Part shown: positions 1 to 6,777 of the stretch, piece after piece
How positions within the stretch are numbered: position 1 is the stretch's first letter
How the letters are laid out: each line of letters starts with the position of its first letter
Origin: Parvularcula sp038749595
Lineage (GTDB): Bacteria; Pseudomonadota; Alphaproteobacteria; Caulobacterales; Parvularculaceae
Direction of reading: 5' to 3'
NCBI GenBank assembly: GCA_038749595.1
Contig: JBCDHW010000010.1
Location: 32,632 to 96,631 of the forward strand
DNA length: 64,000 nt
The notes under the pieces: model-generated
What the model was told of the DNA's origin: nothing
The model's database searches: none
What the model saw: the letters and a program-made list of their open reading frames with translations, nothing else
Program-made: the position numbers and the translations under genes

Positions 1-19
1 TCGCCGCGCCCGCTGCACT

Positions 20-38
20 GGTTTTTTCTGAGAAAACC
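20..38. other. short inverted repeat upstream of folE
   Basis: GGTTTT at 20-25 pairs with AAAACC at 33-38 across a 7-base loop. It could be the remnant of a terminator for a gene left of the window, or part of the folE leader. The stem is short and the call is weak. Confidence 0.2.
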
Positions 39-134
39 ACCAAATACCCATCCGCCGCCCACTCATTTTGTGAGGGAAAAGCTTGCGGCTAATCGGTGCC
101 AATGATGGCCCCCGAACTATAGGACAGACCTTCC

Positions 135-767
135 ATGAGCGTCATTGCCTACGACGATAGCGTGGTCCCCACGCCAACCCTTGACGACGTGCACGTTTCC
201 AGCCGCCCAAGCCGGGCTGAAGCGGAAGCCGCCGTCAGAACCCTCCTTCGCTGGGCCGGAGATGATCCCAACCGCGAAGGCCTGCTCGATACGCCGAAGC
301 GCGTCGCGAAAGCCTACGAAGACTGGTTCCGCGGATACAACCAAGACCCTGAAGAAGTCCTCGCTCGCGTCTTTGAAGAAGTCGAAGGCTACGACGATAT
401 CGTTCTTCTGAAAGACATCCGCGTTGAATCGCATTGCGAGCACCATATGGCGCCGATCATCGGCGTTGCGCACATCGCCTACCTCCCCAACAAGCGGGTG
501 GTCGGCATCTCCAAGCTTGCGCGGCTCGTCGACATCTACGGCAAGCGCTTGCAGGTGCAGGAAAAAATGACCGCACAAATTGCTGAGACCCTCCAGAAGG
601 TGCTCGACCCCAAGGGCGTTGCGATCATGGTTGAGGGCGAGCATCACTGCATGTCGACCCGCGGCGTTCACAAAACAGGTGTGGACACAATCACCACGCG
701 CTTCACGGGCGCGTTCAAAGAGGATCCCAAGCTTGAGGAACGCTTCCTCCGCCTCATCGGGCGTTAA
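135..767 (+). CDS. folE: GTP cyclohydrolase I
   Basis: GTP cyclohydrolase I (type 1, FolE), 210 residues, converts GTP to 7,8-dihydroneopterin triphosphate, the first step of folate synthesis in the cytosol. The zinc and catalytic region is intact: ESHCEHH at about 98-104 (C101, H104) and EHHCMSTRG at about 169-177 (C172). The PNKRVVGISKLAR and RLQVQEK segments are typical of the family. The N-terminal 25 residues are a non-conserved extension. The ATG at 135 is the only sensible start, and the length matches bacterial FolE. It stands alone, with no folate genes beside it; a GC-rich hairpin follows the stop. Confidence 0.97.
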   Translation: MSVIAYDDSVVPTPTLDDVHVSSRPSRAEAEAAVRTLLRWAGDDPNREGLLDTPKRVAKAYEDWFRGYNQDPEEVLARVFEEVEGYDDIVLLKDIRVESHCEHHMAPIIGVAHIAYLPNKRVVGISKLARLVDIYGKRLQVQEKMTAQIAETLQKVLDPKGVAIMVEGEHHCMSTRGVHKTGVDTITTRFTGAFKEDPKLEERFLRLIGR

Positions 768-778
768 GTTCGAGGTGA

Positions 779-801
779 GCCCCGCTTCAACAGAGCGGGG
801 C
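779..801 (+). terminator. hairpin after folE, possible terminator
   Basis: GCCCCGCT (779-786) and AGCGGGGC (794-801) form a perfect 8-bp stem with a 7-base loop, 12 bases after the folE stop. There is no U-tract, so it is either a weak terminator or an mRNA 3' stabilising stem. A second copy of AGCGGGGC at about 870-877 could pair with the same left arm. Confidence 0.4.
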
Positions 802-888
802 CAACGTCATCGTCGCTGAAAAGCACGATCCCCAGACAATGACGCTGAACTGGGCGACCAACAAAGCCGAGCGGGGCTGAATATCAGA

Positions 889-912
889 GCGGCGCCGATA
901 AAACAGCGCCGC
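889..912. other. GC-rich hairpin
   Basis: A perfect 7-bp stem, GCGGCGC (889-895) with GCGCCGC (906-912), encloses an A-rich 10-base loop. No T-run follows. It is the second of two hairpins in the folE downstream region. Confidence 0.35.
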
Positions 913-1212
913 TGGGGAAACATCCTAGGCGCCTAAATGCAGTCGCGGGCTGTAGCCTTAGGGCTCTTATCCTCTGAGCTCATTGTGATCAGATACACCC
1001 CGTTACCTCGGTCGCAGAAGGTCATGGCGCGCTTTACTCCAGTGCGCTTATTGCGGCCTCTACCTTACCTCAAAAGGCGATGGGGCTCATTTGCAAGTTA
1101 CCCTCTGCATGCCGGTCTGGTGTACACTCAGCAGTATGCGCTTGCGTCTTATTTTCATCACGCCCTCGTCTTCGAGGTGGCCAGCGCTAAGTCTTTTGAG
1201 GACGCGAAAGGA

Positions 1213-1617
1213 ATGACCATGCTGACGCTTCTCGCTGCACTCACTCTTGCGCCCTCTGCATTAGAGCTCGCAGAGGGAACATGGGAACTCGACCCGAACG
1301 AAAGTCCGGATCGCAAAGAGTTCACCTGCGCGGCTGACCCGTTGCAAATCGAAATTAGCGCTGACGGGAAGCGTTATCGGAGCGCCTTTCTTGAGACTGA
1401 GCACAATGCCGATATCTTGTCGGTCGCGCCGTCATTCCTGATCATCCAATACGACGATGAGCAGCGTAAGGACGATTACGGCCAACCGGTGCGCTGGGTG
1501 ATGGGCTTTCCGGATGCGGACCACTTTTATTGGAAGCGCTTTGACCGTGTGCACTCCGGACAACCGGGCCGGACCTATCAACGGCGCCGGTGCCCCAAGG
1601 ACGGTGCTTCTGCGTAG
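1213..1617 (+). CDS. small secreted protein of unknown function
   Basis: 134 residues, family not recognised. The N-terminus (MTMLTLLAALTLAPSALELA) looks like a signal peptide, followed by a GTWELDPNES segment that resembles the start of lipocalin-like small beta proteins. Two cysteines, one about residue 39 and one near the C-terminus (RRRCPK), could form a disulfide in the periplasm. The frame is open upstream to 937, but the start at 1213 is chosen because AAAGGA precedes it closely and a signal peptide begins there. It is flanked by the 445-bp gap and ends before the convergent M56-M23 gene. Function is not assigned. Confidence 0.6.
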   Translation: MTMLTLLAALTLAPSALELAEGTWELDPNESPDRKEFTCAADPLQIEISADGKRYRSAFLETEHNADILSVAPSFLIIQYDDEQRKDDYGQPVRWVMGFPDADHFYWKRFDRVHSGQPGRTYQRRRCPKDGASA

Positions 1618-1642
1618 AAATTTTGGCGATCGCGTCGCATGC

Positions 1643-3022
1643 TCACCGAGGCGCAGCTGATGAGCGTCTGGACGGGAACGTCAGAACGGTTTCTGGGTCC
1701 ACAGGCTGTCCATCAACCCGTACCTCCAGGTGGAGATGCGGCCCGGTGGACCGGCCACTGTTTCCGACTTCGGCGATTTTCTGCCCTGCGGAGACACGAT
1801 CACCAATGCCCACGTGAAAACGTTCGAGCTGCGCGTAACGTGTCACCGTTCCGTCCGCATGCGTTATATCAAGCAGTCGGCCATAGCCTTTGTGGTTGAT
1901 CTCAACACGCGTCACGATCCCAGGCCCTGGCGCTTGGATGGGCGTTCCAATCGGCGCGGCGATATCGATGCCGTGATGATGGAGGTGCTCGTCAGAGAAC
2001 GGATGTTTGCGAAGCCCAAAACGGCTCGTGACCCGCCCTTCGGTCATTGGCATCACTGTGAAAGACCCCTCGCCCGAGCTTTGCGCGCTCGCCCATTGGA
2101 TCCCGGCAAATGGCGTCAAAACGGCCACTGCGGCAAGAAAGATGTGGCGTTTCGAGGTACGGTTTTTCGCGGGATTGAACAGAGTTGTGAGGCGCATGGC
2201 GAGAACTCCTTTTGGCGTGGCTGAGAAAAGCGAGGGCACGGGGTGGGCGCTCTCCCGCGCGTCCCCGTTCCCGATACGGACGATGAGTGCGCCATAGGCC
2301 CGGCGGCTGGCCGCGTCTGGTCCGAGCGCCGCACGGTCGCACGCCAGTTCGGCGGCGAGACGACACCGCGTCGTTTGCCTGCGCATAACGGGGCATCCCC
2401 AAAACACAGAATCCAAGACCGCAAGCCAAGGAAAAAACAGATGGTCGCCCCGCGCGATGTGGTGACGCTCATGGCGGATGATCATAGCGATTTCGTCGGT
2501 ACGTAGATCATTATATAATGATCGCGGTAGGAGAACTCGGCCTGGAAACACAGCTAGCGGCGAAGGGATATCATCCGTCAAATGAACATCTCCATCGCCA
2601 GAAATCACCTCTGCGCGCGCTGCGACCCGGTGGAGCCGGTAAAGTGCGTGCACAACGCGGATCATCTGCGCCAACGCGATTGCTGCGTATACGGCAAAGA
2701 GAGACAGGACAACACGACGCCAGGGGATGACCCAGGACCTTTCGTCGCCCGAAAGAGCTCGTCCATCACCGCTCTCAAAGCTCTCCAAAATAGGCAGTTG
2801 ACCAAGCGGAGCGAAGACGCCGGGGGCCGTTGGTTGGACGGCGAGCAAGACGAAGCCCAACGCATACGGAAAGAGCATGATCACCAAAACGGCTTTCTCT
2901 GGACCATCGAAAAAAACCGGTCGGCCGCGTTCGGATAAACTCCGGACAGCCGTCAAGATCCAGGTGAACAGCATAGGGATGATCAGCCAAACGATGATCC
3001 CTTGCGGCGAGAACGCGTTCAC
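1643..3022 (-). CDS. BlaR1-like M56 metallopeptidase fused to an M23 endopeptidase
   Basis: 459-residue membrane protein. Residues 1-310 resemble the M56 sensor protease of BlaR1/MecR1. Hydrophobic segments lie at about 8-28, 43-63, 103-121 and 195-212. The zinc motif HERHH is at 184-188, with E225 in AAELACDR as probable third ligand. A last membrane segment (about 293-312) leads to an extracytoplasmic M23 domain. That domain has an intact HxxxD (H349-D353) and an intact HLH (429-431), so it should be a zinc peptidoglycan endopeptidase. The usual penicillin-binding sensor domain is absent. It starts with GTG at 3022, overlapping the stop of the BlaI-like gene (GTGA), so the pair is translationally coupled. 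By analogy with BlaR1, the M56 part would relieve repression by the partner; what the M23 part does in signalling is open. Confidence 0.85.
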   Translation of the reverse strand: MNAFSPQGIIVWLIIPMLFTWILTAVRSLSERGRPVFFDGPEKAVLVIMLFPYALGFVLLAVQPTAPGVFAPLGQLPILESFESGDGRALSGDERSWVIPWRRVVLSLFAVYAAIALAQMIRVVHALYRLHRVAARAEVISGDGDVHLTDDIPSPLAVFPGRVLLPRSLYNDLRTDEIAMIIRHERHHIARGDHLFFPWLAVLDSVFWGCPVMRRQTTRCRLAAELACDRAALGPDAASRRAYGALIVRIGNGDARESAHPVPSLFSATPKGVLAMRLTTLFNPAKNRTSKRHIFLAAVAVLTPFAGIQWASAQSSGEGSFTVMPMTEGRVTSRFGLRKHPFSDEHLHHHGIDIAAPIGTPIQAPGPGIVTRVEINHKGYGRLLDITHADGTVTRYAQLERFHVGIGDRVSAGQKIAEVGNSGRSTGPHLHLEVRVDGQPVDPETVLTFPSRRSSAAPR

Positions 3023-3399
3023 GCGTCGTCCTCCGCCGATAATTTCTCAAGCAGCGCCTCAAGCTCCGCAATTTCGTCCGGCTGGATCACTTTGCTCCCG
3101 GTAAACGCCGCCGCGGGAAGAGGACCATCCGTATCAAGAACACGGCGCGCGAAACGTTTGATGAGCCGCGCCATAACGTCGATTTTTGGGCGGGCCGGCA
3201 CGAAGGTTTTGATACCGTGGACCGGCTCAATGCGGACCAAGCCTTTCGCCGCCATGCGATCGAGGGTTTTCCGGGTCGCAGAAAAGGACCATCCGGTCGC
3301 TTTTTCTGTCGCGTTGTGCACTTCGCGGGCGCTCAAACGCTGGTGCGCCCACAGCGCCTTCAGGAGCTGCAACTCGGTTTCCGAGGGGTCGGCGGCCAT
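3019..3399 (-). CDS. BlaI/MecI/CopY-family repressor
   Basis: 126-residue winged-helix DNA-binding protein of the BlaI/MecI family. The N-terminal half reads as the HTH: PSETELQLLKALW, then LSAREVHNATEKATGWSFSA, then TRKTLDRMAAKGLVR. The C-terminal part would dimerise and carry the cleavage site used when an M56 protease inactivates the repressor. It is the first gene of a two-gene operon with the M56-M23 protein, sharing GTGA. In known systems the repressor binds its own promoter; here that would lie in 3400-3495, between this gene and the acyl-CoA synthetase stop. The target genes are unknown; no beta-lactamase gene is in the window. Confidence 0.88.
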   Translation of the reverse strand: MAADPSETELQLLKALWAHQRLSAREVHNATEKATGWSFSATRKTLDRMAAKGLVRIEPVHGIKTFVPARPKIDVMARLIKRFARRVLDTDGPLPAAAFTGSKVIQPDEIAELEALLEKLSAEDDA

Positions 3400-3495
3400 G
3401 AGGTACTCCGTAGCGTTCGCGCGACATATGTCGCATGTCTGCTACGGGGTGTCAAAGGGTATTCGGCGCGCCCGGTGCCGACCGGCGGAAGCGGT

Positions 3496-5220
3496 TTAAT
3501 CGTCCCCTTGCTGAAGATGCGGCGGATGCTCCGCTGCGATCGTGCGGATCATTTTCTTGTCGATCTTGCCCGTCGTCCCTCGCGGCAACATCGTCGGCGA
3601 CCGCCAGATCCGGGTCGGCACCTTAAAGTGCGCAAGCCGCGTCGCTGCGTGTTCGCGAAGCGTTTGAAGTTCGAGGGCGTCTGATCCGTACACCACCGCT
3701 CCGACAACTTCACCCAAGGTTTCATGGGGGACGCCGAAGACAGCCACTTCGTCGACACCTTGAACTTCATGGAGAACGTTCTCGACCTCCGGGCAGGAAA
3801 TGTTCTCACCGCCGCGGATGATCATGTCTTTCAGGCGGTCTTGGATGAATAGGTAGCCCTCCTCGTTGACATAGCCGAGGTCGCCCGTCCGAAGCCATCC
3901 GCCATCAAAGAAAACGGCCTTCGTTGCTTCCTCGTTTGCCAGATAGCCGCGCATATTGGCAGGGCTTTTGATGCAGATCTCACCGACCTCACCGTCGGGA
4001 AGGCGCTGTCCATCCTCTGTAAACGTTGCAATTTCGGTAACCGGCGGGATAGCGCGCCCTGTGGAGCTGATGTTCGCTGCGTAGTCGCCAAGGGCAATAT
4101 GGGTGCCCAGCGCGTTCGTCTCCGTCATCCCGTAACCCGATGAGGCGCTGATGTCAGGATACAAATCATATTGCAGTTGCACTTGCGCCTCAGGCCGCTT
4201 TGAACCGCCGGTTCCGATGTCACGCATCGTCGCCAGATCACCCGGTTCCGCTGCTTTAACAAGGTCATACGCCATTGTCGGCACACCAACGAAGTTGGTC
4301 AGTTTCTCTTCGCGCGCAATTTTTGCTGCCGCTTTGGGATCCCACCGGTCAATCATCACCAGCTTGCGTCCCGACAGATAACTCAACAGGAACAGCGAGT
4401 GGAGTCCTGTGACGTGGAAGAGCGGCACACAGAGCATTGTGCCCGGTTTGTCTGGCGTCAGCTGCACCTCAGGGCGCAGATGCTCGAGGACAGTCAGCAA
4501 GAACGACCAGCTCAAGATCGCGCTGACAACACCCCGGTGGGTCAGCATCGCACCCTTCGGACGCCCAGTCGAACCCGACGTGAACAAAAGACAATAATCG
4601 CTGTCCGGATCAATCGGATCGGTCGGCATCTGCATCGAAATGCTATCGTCAGCCAGGATCTGATGCATGTGCTCATCCTGGTGCGGAACGTCTTCACGGC
4701 CTGCGATGAAGGTTAGGCCAAATTTCTCTTTGCACGGCGCAAGCATCTCTGCGCGCTTCGCATCGCAGACGACCAATTTCACTTCGGACGCCTCAACGCC
4801 GTAGTGCAATTCATCGGCTTGCCACCACGCATTGAGCGGGACCACGGCCGCGCCCGAAGCAATTATGCCGAGATAGGCGAACGCCCATTCGGGGTAGTTT
4901 CGCATCGCGATCGCGACGCGGTCGCCCTGGCCAATGCCTCGCGCTTTTAACCAATTGGCGAACCGCATGCTGCGCGCCCAGACCTCACCGGTCGTCAGGC
5001 GCATGTCGCCGTAAACGATAAACGGCTTGTCCTGATGCTCTTGGGTTTTCAGCGCCAAAACCTCACGCAGCGAAACATTCGAGAGCGCAAAGACCCGCGG
5101 ATAGTCGACGCCGCGGACGGTCATTGGCATGACCTCAAACGGCGCCCCTGCGGCGAGAACGGCCTCCACGCCTGCATTCAATTCGTCGCGGGAGATGGGT
5201 CGGACGTCGGCGATACTCAT
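3496..5220 (-). CDS. acyl-CoA synthetase (AMP-forming)
   Basis: 574 residues, ANL superfamily, activating a carboxylic acid through an acyl-adenylate to the CoA thioester. The P-loop LLFTSGSTGRPKGAMLTHRG is at about 211-230. Further along are the GYGMTETNALG motif, the hinge region GWLRTGDLGYV ... DRLKDMIIRGGENISCPEVE, and the C-terminal catalytic lysine region PRGTTGKIDKK. Length and motifs fit a FadD/long- or medium-chain type enzyme; the acid cannot be read from sequence. The start at 5220 has a strong GGAGGAG site. It is probably monocistronic, because the next genes on this strand (BlaI-like) begin after a gap of about 100 bases. Confidence 0.9.
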   Translation of the reverse strand: MSIADVRPISRDELNAGVEAVLAAGAPFEVMPMTVRGVDYPRVFALSNVSLREVLALKTQEHQDKPFIVYGDMRLTTGEVWARSMRFANWLKARGIGQGDRVAIAMRNYPEWAFAYLGIIASGAAVVPLNAWWQADELHYGVEASEVKLVVCDAKRAEMLAPCKEKFGLTFIAGREDVPHQDEHMHQILADDSISMQMPTDPIDPDSDYCLLFTSGSTGRPKGAMLTHRGVVSAILSWSFLLTVLEHLRPEVQLTPDKPGTMLCVPLFHVTGLHSLFLLSYLSGRKLVMIDRWDPKAAAKIAREEKLTNFVGVPTMAYDLVKAAEPGDLATMRDIGTGGSKRPEAQVQLQYDLYPDISASSGYGMTETNALGTHIALGDYAANISSTGRAIPPVTEIATFTEDGQRLPDGEVGEICIKSPANMRGYLANEEATKAVFFDGGWLRTGDLGYVNEEGYLFIQDRLKDMIIRGGENISCPEVENVLHEVQGVDEVAVFGVPHETLGEVVGAVVYGSDALELQTLREHAATRLAHFKVPTRIWRSPTMLPRGTTGKIDKKMIRTIAAEHPPHLQQGDD

Positions 5221-5407
5221 ACGGGGTCTCCTCCGGAACTTTTTCTTTGTCCGGTGGTTAGCCTCACCTGATGTGAATGGGAATAACGCAAGCGTTTCGG
5301 GCGCTCACGAATTGTTCCCGATGAGAAAAATGACGCGACTTTGTTGAAAATCGATAATTGGCGCCCCATACTAATGTTGAGGCGTAGCTTTGGGTTTGGA
5401 GGGAACT

Positions 5408-5887
5408 ATGAAAATCGCAATCGCATCAGTTTTGGCCTTGTCGTCAGCGGCGTTGGCATCGTCCGAGGCTGGCTGGCAACGGCTCGAAACGCTGTCTAAC
5501 CCGGCGATCCAGTACATTGCCCCTGACGGTGGCCCCGGAACACTGCTCACTTGTGCAAATGGCAATTACGGGTTGATGATCACCCTCGACGGGATGGATG
5601 CAACGGAAGCCCTGCTCGACTCTTCTCGCCGCCGCAGGAGTCTCAACGGCGAACTGTTCGTGGATGGGGAGGCAACCTACAAAGGGGGTTTCCGATACAA
5701 ACTCGCGACAAAGGCCGCGGAAGCGTATGAGCGAAAGCCTGCAGCGCAAATCTTCAACGCGGTGGTACGCGGCCAGAAAGTTGAGTTCAAACTCTCTGGT
5801 AAATCGATCAAAGATCTTGAACTCCCGGGCGTGAACGAGGCGTTTCGCGAGTTCGCAAAAGAGTGCAAGGCGCAAGCCTCAGGCTGA
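5408..5887 (+). CDS. small exported protein of unknown function
   Basis: 159 residues, not recognised. A signal peptide (MKIAIASVLALSSAALA) is followed by a mature domain with two cysteines, LLTCANG near residue 60 and KECKAQ close to the end. The start at 5408 is preferred over an in-frame start 18 bases upstream because GGAGGG sits just before it and the signal sequence begins there. It lies between the divergent acyl-CoA synthetase and the downstream SuhB-like gene, about 95 bases away. A periplasmic location is inferred; function is not assigned. Confidence 0.65.
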   Translation: MKIAIASVLALSSAALASSEAGWQRLETLSNPAIQYIAPDGGPGTLLTCANGNYGLMITLDGMDATEALLDSSRRRRSLNGELFVDGEATYKGGFRYKLATKAAEAYERKPAAQIFNAVVRGQKVEFKLSGKSIKDLELPGVNEAFREFAKECKAQASG

Positions 5888-5982
5888 GTTTTGAACATAT
5901 CCACGGGGCGGCGTTTGCATTCTGCACGTCCCGGCCTTAGTGGCCAGCGGTTCTTATTCTGTCCCCCAGGAGACCGCTGGCC

Positions 5983-6777
5983 GTGCCTCACCTTTCCCCT
6001 TTGCTCAATGTGATGATCGGTGCTGCGCGCGACGCCGCAAAGGTGCTGCGCCGGGACTTCTACGAGGTCGAAGCGCTGCAGGTCCGGAAAAAAGGTGCCG
6101 CTGATTTCGTCACCAAAGCCGATGTGGCGGCAGAAGAAGCAATCGTCGCGGCACTGCAAAAAGCGCGGCCAAAGTTCGGAATGGTGCTAGAAGAGCAAGG
6201 CGAAATTGAAGGCAGCGATAACTCGAACCGTTGGATCGTCGATCCCCTCGATGGCACCACCAACTTCCTTCACAGCATGCCTCAGTTTTGCATTTCAATC
6301 GGTCTTGAGCGCGACCGGGAGCCGTTCGCCGGGGTGATTTACGCGCCGATCCTCGATGAGCTCTACTATGCAGAAAAAGGTTTTGGCGCGTTTTTGAACG
6401 ACCGCCGCTTGCGCGTCACCGGCCGCGAAGACCTGAGCGAAGCGCTTGTTGGTTGCGGGCTGCCCTTTAAGGGTCGGCCGGGCCGAGAACAGGCACTCAT
6501 TGAAACCGAACGTATGCTGAGCGATACCGCGGGGGTTCGCCGGTTCGGCAGCGCCGCCTACGACCTCTGCATGACGGCGGCGGGACGGCTCGATGGCTAT
6601 TGGGAACGCGGGCTGAACCCTTGGGACGTCTGCGCAGGGATTGTTCTTTGCCGAGAAGCGGGCGGCCAAGTTTCAACGATCGAAGACGATCGCGGACGGC
6701 CGCACCTCGACAAGAGCATCTTGGCGTCGAACCACGTGCTGCACGAGAAACTCCGCAACACCCTGCTCGGATCCTAA
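5983..6777 (+). CDS. suhB: inositol monophosphatase family protein (SuhB type)
   Basis: 264-residue Mg-dependent phosphatase of the inositol monophosphatase family. The first metal-binding motif is EEQGE, the second WIVDPLDGTTNF, and the third NPWDVCAGIVLCREAGG; all are intact. SuhB proteins hydrolyse myo-inositol-1-phosphate and, in enterobacteria, also act in rRNA antitermination; which applies here is not visible. The start is a GTG at 5983 with CAGGAG about ten bases upstream. The stop overlaps the 3' end of the convergent mutS gene by four bases, so the two transcripts must run into each other. Confidence 0.92.
   Translation: MPHLSPLLNVMIGAARDAAKVLRRDFYEVEALQVRKKGAADFVTKADVAAEEAIVAALQKARPKFGMVLEEQGEIEGSDNSNRWIVDPLDGTTNFLHSMPQFCISIGLERDREPFAGVIYAPILDELYYAEKGFGAFLNDRRLRVTGREDLSEALVGCGLPFKGRPGREQALIETERMLSDTAGVRRFGSAAYDLCMTAAGRLDGYWERGLNPWDVCAGIVLCREAGGQVSTIEDDRGRPHLDKSILASNHVLHEKLRNTLLGS

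Larger units (their letters stand above)
768..1212. other. 445-bp intergenic region, no convincing gene
   Basis: No convincing coding sequence lies between folE and the secreted protein starting at 1213. An open frame does run from 937 into that gene, but its product has no family-like sequence and lacks a start signal. The region holds two GC-rich hairpins, at 779-801 and 889-912 (GCGGCGC / GCGCCGC, 10-base loop). It then becomes relatively AT-richer and presumably carries the promoter of the gene at 1213. A small RNA cannot be excluded. Confidence 0.5.
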
